Below, piece by piece: positions 51,639-60,239 of a stretch of 64,000 nt of DNA (positions are counted from its first letter, which is position 1; each line of letters opens with the position of its first letter). Position numbers and translations under genes: made by a program. The notes beneath the pieces were generated by a model. It saw nothing but the letters and a program-made list of their open reading frames with translations. It was not told the origin of the DNA and ran no database searches. This DNA comes from Clostridia bacterium (GTDB taxonomy: Bacteria > Bacillota > Clostridia > Christensenellales > Aristaeellaceae), in the NCBI GenBank assembly GCA_017543905.1, contig JAFYFC010000023.1:162649-226648 (forward strand), in the 5' to 3' direction.

Positions 51639-52841
51639 TTACCAGTCGCTGTCCCAGTCGGTACCGCCCGAATCCCAGCTGTCGTTGTCGTCCCAGGAGT
51701 CCTCGGTTTCCCATTTGTCTTCGTAATAGTCACGGTATATGTCACTGTCGTAGAACGAGCCCGTGCCGTAATCTGAACTGTATGAGCTGCCGAGGTAATA
51801 ATCCGACATTCCTCTGGGTACGTCGCGGACTTCAGTCCAACCGTAATCGTATATGAACCACGTGTTGTGCTCGTAGTAATAGTAACTGTCGCCGTAATAA
51901 TAATAACCTCTTTTGGTCGCGCAGGAGTATGCCAGCATCATGAAGGCTATTATTAATACAATGACTGCGATGACCACGATGGTTCTTTTTCTTTTTACCG
52001 CCGCGGAAACAGCCGCTCTGCTGCCCCCGTTGTTCAGTGCCTTCTGGTTGCCTATCTCCTGCTTCAGGCGCAGGTACAGTTCGTTCACGCCGAAAGCCTC
52101 GTCCGGTCCCTGATAGCGTATCGCGCGCGTGCCGTCCGCTTTGTTTTTGTATACAACGACATTGCCGCGCCCGTCGCGGTATATGCCGAACGCCTTCGGC
52201 GCTTTATAGTTCTTGCCTATGAAAAAGCGCGTCACGTCCTCCGGCGGCAGATTGTTGGCGATGTACCATTCCTGCAGATCCTCGATCGTGCGCGGGATCC
52301 CCACGAACGGCTTAGGCGGCGGAACGTCCCCCGGCTGAACGGGAGGCTGGGACTGGGATATCGGCGGATCGGCTTCCTCGCGCGGCGCGGCAGCGCGTTT
52401 ATATATGAGCGCGCTCAGGTCCGCTCCGCAGGAAGCGCAGTTTCTGCCGCGCTGAAGCACAGGCGCGCCGCACTCCGGGCAAACTGTTCCGAGCGCGCGC
52501 TCCGCTTCGCGTAGGACGTCCGCCTGATATTCGGGTATATCCTGTTCCGGCGCAGGCTGAACGTCTGAAATCACCGCGCGCAGGTCGCCTCCGCATACGC
52601 TGCACACGTTCGTGCGGCGTGTGATGGGGCTGCCGCAGTGCGGGCAGAAGCGTGCCTCTGAAGTGCGGGGAGCGCTTGTTTCGTACGCGTCAGCGTATAC
52701 CGTCTGTTCCGCCTGAGCCTGTTCAGGCGCGGCGCTTAAATCAGTGCCGCAGATCGGACAGCTTTTGACCCGCTGTGTGATCTGATATCCGCAGTGCGGG
52801 CACACGCGCGCAAAGCGGCTTGCGTTGGTTCGGTTGTCCAT
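51639..52841 (-). CDS. membrane protein with three zinc ribbons and a Tyr/Asp/Trp-rich tail
   Basis: 400 residues. Three zinc ribbons with CxxC pairs at Cys14/17/28/31, 66/69/80/83 and 121/124/135/138; a Pro-rich linker (150-180); a compact region 181-265 (EDLQEWYIANNLPPEDVTRFF, then a beta-rich YRDGRGNVVVYKNK); one membrane helix at 287-306; and a tail of about 90 residues made mainly of Tyr, Asp, Ser and Trp. Zinc ribbons would be cytoplasmic and the aromatic-acidic tail outside. The function is unknown; the 181-265 region may be a phosphopeptide or nucleotide sensor, but this is speculation. AAGGAGG lies upstream of the ATG. Confidence 0.75.
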   Translation of the reverse strand: MDNRTNASRFARVCPHCGYQITQRVKSCPICGTDLSAAPEQAQAEQTVYADAYETSAPRTSEARFCPHCGSPITRRTNVCSVCGGDLRAVISDVQPAPEQDIPEYQADVLREAERALGTVCPECGAPVLQRGRNCASCGADLSALIYKRAAAPREEADPPISQSQPPVQPGDVPPPKPFVGIPRTIEDLQEWYIANNLPPEDVTRFFIGKNYKAPKAFGIYRDGRGNVVVYKNKADGTRAIRYQGPDEAFGVNELYLRLKQEIGNQKALNNGGSRAAVSAAVKRKRTIVVIAVIVLIIAFMMLAYSCATKRGYYYYGDSYYYYEHNTWFIYDYGWTEVRDVPRGMSDYYLGSSYSSDYGTGSFYDSDIYRDYYEDKWETEDSWDDNDSWDSGGTDWDSDW

Positions 52842-52851
52842 GATTGCCTCC

Positions 52852-53754
52852 TTACTCCGGCTTTTTGTTGTATTCCCCTGCGAGCGCGCTTACGAGCATA
52901 TCTATAAGGCGCGTATCGCATACGGTATCCTTGGGCGTATGGATGCGCGGCGTGTAGACTATGCGCTTTCCCTTCAGGCAGGCGGCTATTCCGAGCGATT
53001 TGTCGAAATTCTTATGGTCTGAATTCATGCTGGCGTCCACGCTCATTATTAACTCTGCAGGCAGCCTTTTAAGCCTTTCGGCAAATACCGCGTACTGTCT
53101 GTGCTCATGCGCGCGCTTGCTTTCCTGCACTACGAAAATATTTCCGTTCCCGATGCAGTCCATGTTTATGACGAAGGAATCGTGCTTGACGTTTCCGTGC
53201 TCAGCTGCGTACGCATTGCTTCCCTTTTTCCCCTTCTCCTCGTCGTCGAAGAGTATGAACGCGGCGCCGGGCATCCCGCGCTCCGCAAGCTGCATGACCG
53301 CGGCGGTACCGGAGGTATTGTCGTTTGCGTTATGCGGGTTTTTGAAAGCGCGCATTGTAAGATAAAACAGCAAAAAATACACACAGGCGTAAGCGAACAG
53401 CGCAAGCTCCCGCCGGTCCGGATACAGCTTCATCAAAGCAAACGCCGCCGCAAGCGCCGGAAGGAGTATAGAAAGCACGACCGCAAGGGTGTAGAGTATC
53501 TTCAAAAGCGGATTCAGCGGCAGCATGATATTCGGAAGCAGCGAACGCTTCGGCGTATCGTAATGCGCGGTGAACACCACGTCGGCGTTCACCGGATCTC
53601 CAAATACGATGTTTATATGACCCGCATTGTTTTCCTCGCGCGTATAAAGTCCGGCAGCGTTTCCGCGCTTCAGCGCCCAGCCTCGAAACGCCTGCTTCTG
53701 CTCAGGCGTATTGCGCACGGGAAACAGCGTGTTTATCTCAGTATGCACGTTCAT
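52852..53754 (-). CDS. M28-type zinc peptidase with two internal membrane helices
   Basis: 300 residues with the metal ligands of M28 aminopeptidases in order: HYDT, NDNTSGTAA, DDEEKG, NMDCIG and a late IHTPKDT. Between HYDT and NDNTSG lie two membrane helices (about 80-107 and 115-135) that are not in soluble M28 enzymes. No signal peptide. The start is the ATG at 53754, overlapping the DUF1294 stop by 4 nt. Substrate unknown. Confidence 0.8.
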   Translation of the reverse strand: MNVHTEINTLFPVRNTPEQKQAFRGWALKRGNAAGLYTREENNAGHINIVFGDPVNADVVFTAHYDTPKRSLLPNIMLPLNPLLKILYTLAVVLSILLPALAAAFALMKLYPDRRELALFAYACVYFLLFYLTMRAFKNPHNANDNTSGTAAVMQLAERGMPGAAFILFDDEEKGKKGSNAYAAEHGNVKHDSFVINMDCIGNGNIFVVQESKRAHEHRQYAVFAERLKRLPAELIMSVDASMNSDHKNFDKSLGIAACLKGKRIVYTPRIHTPKDTVCDTRLIDMLVSALAGEYNKKPE

Positions 53755-54038
53755 TTCAGAAATGCGAAATACGCAAGCGCGGCAAGCAGCGCGATCTGGA
53801 GTATCATCGTGAGCGGCACGATAATTTTGAAGCTCGGGTGCTGCGTCTTGTGCCTGAACACACGCATGCCGACAAACGCGCCGATACCGCCGCAGCACGC
53901 GCTCAGAAGCAGCAGCGTGCGCTCGGGCGTGCGCCACGAGCCGGATTTGGCAAGACGCTTGTCCCTGCCGTATGCGATAAACGCGATCACGCTCATAAGC
54001 ACGAGCGCGGCGGTATAAATAAAGAACAGCGTTTTCAT
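53751..54038 (-). CDS. DUF1294 membrane protein
   Basis: 95 residues. IAFIAYGRDKRLAKSGSWRTPERTLL followed by GGIGAFVGMRVFRHKT is the DUF1294 signature; three membrane helices (about 5-22, 41-58, 70-92). Function unknown. AAGGAGG lies 5 nt from the ATG; it is 10 nt after the DUF4317 gene in the same operon. Confidence 0.9.
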   Translation of the reverse strand: MKTLFFIYTAALVLMSVIAFIAYGRDKRLAKSGSWRTPERTLLLLSACCGGIGAFVGMRVFRHKTQHPSFKIIVPLTMILQIALLAALAYFAFLK

Positions 54039-54048
54039 TACGTCCTCC

Positions 54049-55185
54049 TTAAATGTCTATGCTGATGCCGTTCACGGTCACGCCGTCGTCCGCGGGTATC
54101 AGGATATACTTCATGCCGTCGATTATCCGCGTTTCTATAAGACTTGCCTGTTTGGAGCTGACCTTTACGAGCACGTCCGGAGTGCGCAGCTCGAACTGCT
54201 TGTCCTCCGCGATGCCGGCCAGCGGCAGGTCCGCTCCCGCGCCGAACTCCTGGTCGAATTTTTCCTTGAAGCTCTCTGCCCTGTCGTCCGACACGCCGGA
54301 TCTGAGCAGCATATCCGCGAGCTCCTTGCCGCCCACGCGCGCGGGATCGGCCTCCTTGTCCCTTTTCTGTTCGTCGAGCTTTTCAACGAGCTGACTGTTC
54401 ATGTTCTCGACCACGTCGTAGCTGCATTCCTCCTCCAGCGCATCCATAAGCACCGCTTTGAAGCTTTCGCGCTTTTCGAGCGCGGGCGTTATCTCGTTTG
54501 CATTTAACGCGCTGGTCAGAAAATCGCTGTGATCCTCTCCCATGTCTCTTGAGTAAAACAGCGCGCCCGATATGTTCGCCCCTCCGTCCTCGAAGCAGGG
54601 GAACATAAAGCCCATGACCGGCGCGTTGACTATGTAATCGGGTTCCCTGGTCTTGAAATCGTTGTCCGCGAAATCATAAGAAAGCGCGGGCTTGCCCTGC
54701 TTTACCGGACACACCACGCACATGATGTATTCAAATACGTTTGACGCATTTTCTGTCTCAAGCGCGCCCTCGTCGCGGTTCGAACGCGAAAAATCGGTGT
54801 CCCAGGTATCGTGCATCAAGAGTATCAGGTTATTGCCCTCGAGCTTCGTGTTTTCGGTTACCGCGTCCAAAAATGCGTTCGCGGCCGTCTCGTCCTCAAA
54901 GCCTCCATGCACCAGCTGCATAAGACGCGCGTGGGTCTCGCCTTCCATGACCTCGTTCATCGTAAAGGTAAGCTGCGTAAGATTCCTGCCGATTTCGCCG
55001 GACAGCGCACGTTTGAAAATCTGGGTGTATTTGTCGCACTCGGTCTGGGTAAGCGACATAAGCGAGCGGGAAAATTCGCTCACTACTGCTTTTTTGCCGT
55101 TCACGTACCGTCCGCGGATGACGATCGGGTTTCTGCTGTCCGCCGTAAGGCGGCGCTTGATTTTTGCTATGTCAGATTTGTTCAT
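54049..55185 (-). CDS. DUF4317 protein
   Basis: 378 residues, soluble. The start MNKSDIAKIKRRLT and the central FMFPCFEDGGANI and SDFLTSALNANEITPA-like segments match DUF4317, a family found almost only in Clostridia and relatives, with no known function. The ATG has AAAGGTGG 6 nt upstream; the frame continues upstream but without a better start. Driven by the promoter at 55225-55253 and followed by DUF1294 and the M28 peptidase. Confidence 0.88.
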   Translation of the reverse strand: MNKSDIAKIKRRLTADSRNPIVIRGRYVNGKKAVVSEFSRSLMSLTQTECDKYTQIFKRALSGEIGRNLTQLTFTMNEVMEGETHARLMQLVHGGFEDETAANAFLDAVTENTKLEGNNLILLMHDTWDTDFSRSNRDEGALETENASNVFEYIMCVVCPVKQGKPALSYDFADNDFKTREPDYIVNAPVMGFMFPCFEDGGANISGALFYSRDMGEDHSDFLTSALNANEITPALEKRESFKAVLMDALEEECSYDVVENMNSQLVEKLDEQKRDKEADPARVGGKELADMLLRSGVSDDRAESFKEKFDQEFGAGADLPLAGIAEDKQFELRTPDVLVKVSSKQASLIETRIIDGMKYILIPADDGVTVNGISIDI

Positions 55186-55224
55186 GTATCCACCTTTATT
55201 TATTAAGCTTATGAGTCGGCTGTT

Positions 55225-55253
55225 ATTATACAACAAACCCGAGGATTTGGCAA
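55225..55253 (-). promoter_or_regulatory. promoter of the DUF4317 operon
   Basis: Minus-strand TTGCCA (55248-55253), 17-nt spacer, TATAAT (55225-55230). Confidence 0.75.
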
Positions 55254-55334
55254 CCGTGAGCGGGCGGTTTTTCTTTATACGCCCATGCAAAAAGCACAGG
55301 CATGCGAAAAATCGCGTCAAAGCCGACATTATGC

Positions 55335-55363
55335 TTGCAAAGCCTGCGCTTTCCTGCTATACT
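55335..55363 (+). promoter_or_regulatory. promoter of the GH88/105 gene
   Basis: TTGCAA (55335-55340), 17-nt spacer, TATACT (55358-55363) with TGC in front as an extended -10. Confidence 0.75.
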
Positions 55364-55423
55364 TGTTTTACAAACTGACAGGAGGGAATACCATATATAC
55401 TTACTCCGATTGAAGCCGGAAAG

Positions 55424-56470
55424 ATGTCCGTCGAGACGATGATGCGCAAGTTTCGCGCTCCCGATCTGCCGCCTGCCGGAAGATTTCATTACCATCAGGG
55501 CGTGTTTTTGTCCGGCGTATACGAAAACTATCTGATAAACGGCGAAGAGAAGTACTTTGAGTATATTAGGCAATGGGTCGACAGCTACATAAGCGAAGAC
55601 GGCGAGTTATCCGGTTTTGACGACAAGCAGCTTGACGACGTACAGCCCGGCATACTGCTGTTCCCGCTTTACAGGCTTACGGGCGACATAAGATACAAAA
55701 AGGTGCTGGACAAGCTCTGCGGCGTCGTATGGGACTTTCCGCGCGATCCCACTGGCGGTCTGTGGCACAAGCATTACTATCCGTATCAGATGTGGCTGGA
55801 CGGGCTGTATATGGGAGGCCCCATCTGCGCCGAATACGGCAAGACCTTCGGCAGGCCCGAGTTTCTCGAGCTCACGGCGCGGCAGATACACCTGATGATA
55901 CAGCACACGCGCGACGAAAAGACCGGGCTTTTATACCATGCATGGGACTACAAAAAGGAACAGCCCTGGGCTGACAGGGAGACCGGGCGCTCGCCCGAAT
56001 TCTGGGGACGCTCTATCGGCTGGGTGTGCGTGGCGATACTGAACGACCTCGATTTCTTCCCCAAGGAGCATCCCGCGCGTCCCGAAATGGAGCGCGAAGT
56101 CGTAAGGCTAATCAAGGCGCTCATACCGTATCAGGGCAGGGACGGGCGCTGGTATCAGGTCGTGGACAAGCCGGAAAACCCCGACAACTGGCCCGAAAAC
56201 TCCTGCTCCTGCCTGTACACCGCCGCAATATGCAAGGCCGTGCGGCTGGGCATATTGGAGGAAGGAAATCTCGCATACGCGCGCAGGGGCTTTGAGGGCG
56301 TGGTAAATTCGCTCAAGCGCGACGGCGACGATTTGCTGATCGGAGACGTATGCGTGGGCACGGGCGTAGGCGATTATACGCACTACATAAACCGCCCCAC
56401 CTCCGTAAACGACCTGCACGGCGTAGGCGCGTTTCTCATAATGTGCGCCGAGTGCGCGAGGGTTTTCTAA
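55424..56470 (+). CDS. GH88/GH105 unsaturated rhamnogalacturonyl hydrolase (start probably upstream at AUA)
   Basis: An (alpha/alpha)6-barrel enzyme that cleaves the unsaturated uronic acid left by pectin or polysaccharide lyases. QMWLDGLYMGGP carries the catalytic Asp; GRSIGW and GVGDYTHY are further family motifs. From the first ATG it has 348 residues. However, the strong ribosome site AGGAGGG (55380-55386) lies 37 nt before that ATG, and the frame is open back to 55379, reading I-P-Y-I-L-T-P-I-E-A-G-K before the Met; homologues are expected to begin with this TPIEAGK segment. The best-spaced start is AUA at 55397. Monocistronic, cytoplasmic. Confidence 0.88.
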   Translation: MSVETMMRKFRAPDLPPAGRFHYHQGVFLSGVYENYLINGEEKYFEYIRQWVDSYISEDGELSGFDDKQLDDVQPGILLFPLYRLTGDIRYKKVLDKLCGVVWDFPRDPTGGLWHKHYYPYQMWLDGLYMGGPICAEYGKTFGRPEFLELTARQIHLMIQHTRDEKTGLLYHAWDYKKEQPWADRETGRSPEFWGRSIGWVCVAILNDLDFFPKEHPARPEMEREVVRLIKALIPYQGRDGRWYQVVDKPENPDNWPENSCSCLYTAAICKAVRLGILEEGNLAYARRGFEGVVNSLKRDGDDLLIGDVCVGTGVGDYTHYINRPTSVNDLHGVGAFLIMCAECARVF

Positions 56471-56480
56471 ATCAACGAAC

Positions 56481-56517
56481 GCGGAGGGGCTGCCGTTCAC
56501 GCTCCTCCGCGCTTTTC
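56481..56517 (+). terminator. terminator after the GH88/105 gene
   Basis: GCGGAGGGGC/GCTCCTCCGC stem of 10 bp with one G-U pair (56481-56490/56501-56510), 10-nt loop, then GCTTTTCTG. It lies between convergent genes. Confidence 0.7.
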
Positions 56518-56533
56518 TGTTCTCCGTTGTTTT

Positions 56534-57688
56534 TCAGGACTTTGGTATGTGCACGTTCATCCTCGTGCCCAGTCCCTCCATCGAAACCACCTCAAAATAC
56601 CCGTCGTGGCGGTCGACTATCCATTTTGCGATGGCCAGGCCAAGCCCCGTGCCTCCGTTTTCACGCGTGCGCGAATCGTCCGCGCGGTAAAAGCGGTCGA
56701 AAATATACGGCAGCGCTTCCTGCTTTATGCCCACTCCGGTATCCTGTACGGTAAAGACGGCTTCCTTCTCGGCGTCAGTCGCTCTTATGGTTATGCTCCC
56801 GCCCGCGGGCGTATATTTTGCGGCGTTGTCCACAAGTATGCGCACGGTCTGCTTAAGCAGGGCCGCGTCGCCCTTCAGCGGAACGGGCGCAGGGCTTTCA
56901 AACGCATACGTATGCGCGGAATCTATCATGCGCGATTCGTCGTACACCTCGCGCAGTATGTCCGAGATATCGCAGTCTGTAATATTAAGCTTCGTCCTGC
57001 CGCTGTCTCCCCGCGCAAGAAACAGCAGCTGCTCGATAAGCCGCGTCATATTGGCGCTTTCCGCGCGTATCGCCGCAACTGACTCGTCCAGCACCTTTTC
57101 GTCGCTTTCCCCCCAGCGGTCAAGCATATCCGCGTAGCCCTTTATGACCGCGATCGGCGTTCTGAGCTCGTGTGACGCGTCCGAAACGAAACGCGTCTGC
57201 TGCGCGTAAGACTCGCGCATACGCTGTATAAGGTCGTTCACCGCTTTTTCGAGGCCTACCAGCTCGCGGTCGCCCGTGCGCAGCACGGTATCGCCGGCGG
57301 AGGGACTTATGCGGTCTATGGCGCTTTCGAGCTCGATCAGGCGTTCTTCATTGAATGCGAAGCCGTTGTTTATCCGCTCCGCCATCTGTGAAAGGTCCTC
57401 GACGGGCTTTAGCTTGTGTCTTACGCTGCGGCTGCCGAAAATCAGCTTGAGTATAAGCAGAATAAATTCCACGCCTCTGACTTTAAGCAGCATCGGCGAG
57501 GTGCAGTTGTCCATATAGTATGAAACAAAACGCACGAGCGAGTTTCCCTGCCCGAACGCTCCCTCGTCGTACGCCTTCGCTGCGATTATTACGACGTTCA
57601 GCACGCAGAAGCACATAATGAGTCCCACGGCTGCGGAAGCGGTTATTCTGAAATTCAGCGAGCCTGTCGAAACGCTTTTGTTTTTCAT
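56534..57688 (-). CDS. sensor histidine kinase
   Basis: 384 residues. Membrane helices near 18-38 and 66-85 flank a very short (about 28-residue) outer loop; a HAMP-like region, then the dimerisation helix with VSDASHELRTP (phospho-acceptor His173), N box RILVDNAAKYT, G1 VQDTGVGI, and G2 GGTGLGLAI. With so small an outer domain it probably senses through the membrane or a partner protein. Its start overlaps the response regulator stop by 1 nt (TGATG), so they form one signalling pair. Confidence 0.94.
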   Translation of the reverse strand: MKNKSVSTGSLNFRITASAAVGLIMCFCVLNVVIIAAKAYDEGAFGQGNSLVRFVSYYMDNCTSPMLLKVRGVEFILLILKLIFGSRSVRHKLKPVEDLSQMAERINNGFAFNEERLIELESAIDRISPSAGDTVLRTGDRELVGLEKAVNDLIQRMRESYAQQTRFVSDASHELRTPIAVIKGYADMLDRWGESDEKVLDESVAAIRAESANMTRLIEQLLFLARGDSGRTKLNITDCDISDILREVYDESRMIDSAHTYAFESPAPVPLKGDAALLKQTVRILVDNAAKYTPAGGSITIRATDAEKEAVFTVQDTGVGIKQEALPYIFDRFYRADDSRTRENGGTGLGLAIAKWIVDRHDGYFEVVSMEGLGTRMNVHIPKS

Positions 57689-58365
57689 CAGTCTTTGACG
57701 GCGTAGCCTACGCCGCGCACGGTCTGAATGAGCCTGACGCCGTATACGTCGTCTATTTTGCTTCTGAGATATCTGATATAAACGTCCACTATGTTCGTCT
57801 CGCCCGCATAATCGTAGCCCCACACCTTTTCCAGCAGCGTCTCGCGCGAGAGCACGATATTTCTGTTCTCAAGCAGCGTTTCAAGCAGTGCGAACTCCTT
57901 GCCGGTAAGCTCCACGGGCTTTCCGTCCCAGGTGACCTCGTGGCGCGGCACGCTCAGACTCAGAAGGCCGAAGGAGTATTCCTCCTCCGGCTGTTTAACG
58001 GCTGCGCGCTTGCGCGTCACGAGCCTGATGCGCGCAAGCAGCTCCTCGATCGCGAAGGGCTTGGTTACGTAATCGTCCGCGCCCATATCGAGCCCGGACA
58101 CCTTGTCCATGACCGCGTCGCGCGCGGTAAGCATGATTACAGGTACGTCCGAGGTTTTCCGCAGGCGGCGCAAAACCTCCAGCCCGTTGATCCCCGGCAG
58201 CATAATATCAAGCAGCACGCAGTCGTAGGCGTTTTCAAGCGCGGCCTCAAGTCCGCTCCGGCCATCGGTGCATTTATCCACCGTATAGCCCTCATGAATA
58301 AGCTCGAGCTCCGTGAAGCGCGCGATTTTCTCCTCGTCCTCTATTATCAGTATGCTGCCGGGCAT
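57688..58365 (-). CDS. OmpR/PhoB-family response regulator
   Basis: 225 residues. Receiver domain with acidic residues in IIEDEE, phospho-acceptor Asp53 in LLDIMLPG, and Lys102 in VTKPF; C-terminal winged helix (about 130-225) with GKEFALLETLLEN and the DVYIRYLRSKID recognition region. It binds direct repeats; two copies of a 9-bp repeat lie upstream of the operon at 58998-59017. Placed between the DUF4342 gene and its kinase. Confidence 0.95.
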   Translation of the reverse strand: MPGSILIIEDEEKIARFTELELIHEGYTVDKCTDGRSGLEAALENAYDCVLLDIMLPGINGLEVLRRLRKTSDVPVIMLTARDAVMDKVSGLDMGADDYVTKPFAIEELLARIRLVTRKRAAVKQPEEEYSFGLLSLSVPRHEVTWDGKPVELTGKEFALLETLLENRNIVLSRETLLEKVWGYDYAGETNIVDVYIRYLRSKIDDVYGVRLIQTVRGVGYAVKD

Positions 58366-58377
58366 AAGCTGTCTCCT

Positions 58378-58932
58378 TTATTCTTCGGAGTTATCCGTAT
58401 TTTTGCGGCGCAGATGCCTGTTTTTGAAGTTCTGGCCGAATTCGTGCACCTTGTCGCCCACCTGACGGGCGGCGGCGTTTATGGTTTTCTTGCCCAGCTG
58501 AGGCCCTACGAAGCTGTACTGACAGCCAAACACGAAGCTGACGAGCACGACTATCACAAGTGTCCAGAACGACGTGAACATGAGTATCGCGGCGATCAGT
58601 ATCGGCAAAGACATGATCACGTCCCCGCTGTTGCCGCGGATGACCAGCGTATTGCGGATAAGGAAAGCCCATATCCACTTGAGCATGCCCTTTAAGCCAA
58701 GATGCCTGGGCGCGTACAGTCTGCCGTCGGTACTCTCCTTTTCGGAGCCCTCGCGCTGCTCGGAGGCGCTGCTGTGGTATTCGCCGCTTTGCTTCGGTAT
58801 GCGTCCTTCGCGCTCCAGCTGAAGCGCCGCGTCAAGCATGTTCCAGCCGCAGTTTTCGAGCGCCGCCTTTGCTTCCGCTAAGCTCGCGCCGGTCATTTTT
58901 GCAAGTTTATCCGCCATTTCAAACTGTTCCAT
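58378..58932 (-). CDS. DUF4342 protein with UBA/TS-N-like N-terminus
   Basis: 184 residues. Residues 5-42 (ADKLAKMTGASLAEAKAALE...WNMLDAALQL) form a UBA/EF-Ts N-terminal-like three-helix fold; a Ser/Glu-rich linker follows; the DUF4342 part (about 75-150) contains one or two membrane helices (about 105-138), then a basic tail. Function unknown. It is first in the operon with the two-component genes (12 nt before the regulator), so it is probably a sensor accessory or a target. AAGGAGG precedes the ATG. Confidence 0.82.
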   Translation of the reverse strand: MEQFEMADKLAKMTGASLAEAKAALENCGWNMLDAALQLEREGRIPKQSGEYHSSASEQREGSEKESTDGRLYAPRHLGLKGMLKWIWAFLIRNTLVIRGNSGDVIMSLPILIAAILMFTSFWTLVIVVLVSFVFGCQYSFVGPQLGKKTINAAARQVGDKVHEFGQNFKNRHLRRKNTDNSEE

Positions 58933-58997
58933 ATCGGGAACCTCCTTAATTTGATGGCGTCAGTATAATACCGAAAAAATAGTTTTTGGCTTGAAAC

Positions 58998-59017
58998 GGA
59001 TTAGAAAAGGATTAGAA
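58998..59017 (-). promoter_or_regulatory. direct repeats, probable response-regulator site
   Basis: GGATTAGAA occurs at 58998-59006 and 59009-59017, an 11-bp period, just upstream of a -10-like TATTAT/TATACT region (58962-58970) of the DUF4342 operon, which lacks a good -35. Two half-sites one helical turn apart are what OmpR/PhoB regulators bind. Confidence 0.55.
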
Positions 59018-59046
59018 TGCGCTTTAATCATTCTGAAGCCTTGCGC

Positions 59047-60231
59047 TCAATCCTCCATTATGAGCGCCGCTTCCATGCTTATGCCGTACAGCATGGCCTG
59101 TTCGTTGGGCAGGAAGCGCTCGCTGTGCAGAGGCGCGCCTATATGCTCCTTATCCGGCGAGCAGCCGACATGGAAAAACGCGCCCGGCGCGTGATCCAGA
59201 AAATACGAAAAATCCTCCGCGCCCATGCTCGGCGCGTCCTTTACGAGGGCGGCGTCCGCGCCGAACAGCTTTGCGGCGACGTCCAGCACGCGCTTTGCGT
59301 GCCCCGCGTCGTTTACCAGCGCGGCATACCCCTCGCTTATGCTGCATTCCGCCTCGCAGCCCATAGCTCTGCCTGTGTATTCGCAGATTTCCCTGACGCG
59401 GGACACGAGCATGTTTCTGAGCTTTCTGTCCGCGGCGCGCAGAGTGCCTTCCATCTGTACGGAATCGCAGATGATGTTGCTCGCTTTGCCTCCGGAAATC
59501 TTTCCTATCGTTATGACCGCGCTTTCCAGAGGAGATACGTTCCTCGCCACTACGCTCTGCAGCGCCGATACTATCTGCGCGGCGCAGAGTATGGCGTCTT
59601 TGCCGGTCTCCGGATAAGCGCCGTGCGCGGAAGCTCCCCGCACGGTGACAGATATGGTGTCCGTGCTTGCGTTCAGAGTGCCGGGGCGGCTCTCGATCTG
59701 CCCGACGACGAGACGGGGCATCACGTGCGCGCCGTAGACCCTGTCCACCTTGTACCTTTCCAGCATGCCCGAATCAGCCATCGGCTTTGCGCCGCCCTCG
59801 GTTTCCTCCGCTGGCTCGAACATGAGCAGCGCTCCGCCCGCGAAGCCCTCAGGCGCGTTTTTGAGCAGCTTTCCGCACGCAAGCAGCATCGCGGTATGCA
59901 TATCGTGTCCGCAGGCGTGCATATAGCCCGGATGCAGGCTTTCAAATCCGCAGCCGACAGGCTCCTGTATAGGCAGCGCGTCGAAATCCGCCCTGAGGGC
60001 CGTCACCTTGCCAGGACGTGTGCCCGGAATATAGCAGCTTATCCAGCCGCCCTCGGGAGCTTCGTATTCAAGACCAAGCTCCGTAAGCTTCTGTTTTATG
60101 AACGCTTTGGTTTTTTCCTCGTGAAAGCCGGGTTCTGGTATCCTGTGCAGCGCGCGGCGCGCCGCGACCGCCCATTCGAAAACCTCGCCCGCCATGTGCT
60201 TTATCTGTTCAGGTGTATACATCGCTTTCAT
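59047..60231 (-). CDS. M20 family amidohydrolase
   Basis: About 394 residues. Zinc-dependent M20D amidohydrolase/carboxypeptidase: RRALHRIPEPGFHE near the N-terminus, metal-binding ACGHDMHTAML, FEPAEETEGGA, the dimerisation domain with GASAHGAYPETGKDA, and a late APSMGAEDFSYF. Likely removes an acyl group from an amino acid or splits a small amide. The start is uncertain: ATG codons at 60234, 60231 and 60222 all lack a clear ribosome site, and a 9-bp hairpin (60240-60260) lies directly upstream. Confidence 0.9.
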   Translation of the reverse strand: MKAMYTPEQIKHMAGEVFEWAVAARRALHRIPEPGFHEEKTKAFIKQKLTELGLEYEAPEGGWISCYIPGTRPGKVTALRADFDALPIQEPVGCGFESLHPGYMHACGHDMHTAMLLACGKLLKNAPEGFAGGALLMFEPAEETEGGAKPMADSGMLERYKVDRVYGAHVMPRLVVGQIESRPGTLNASTDTISVTVRGASAHGAYPETGKDAILCAAQIVSALQSVVARNVSPLESAVITIGKISGGKASNIICDSVQMEGTLRAADRKLRNMLVSRVREICEYTGRAMGCEAECSISEGYAALVNDAGHAKRVLDVAAKLFGADAALVKDAPSMGAEDFSYFLDHAPGAFFHVGCSPDKEHIGAPLHSERFLPNEQAMLYGISMEAALIMED

Positions 60232-60239
60232 CATAAAGT

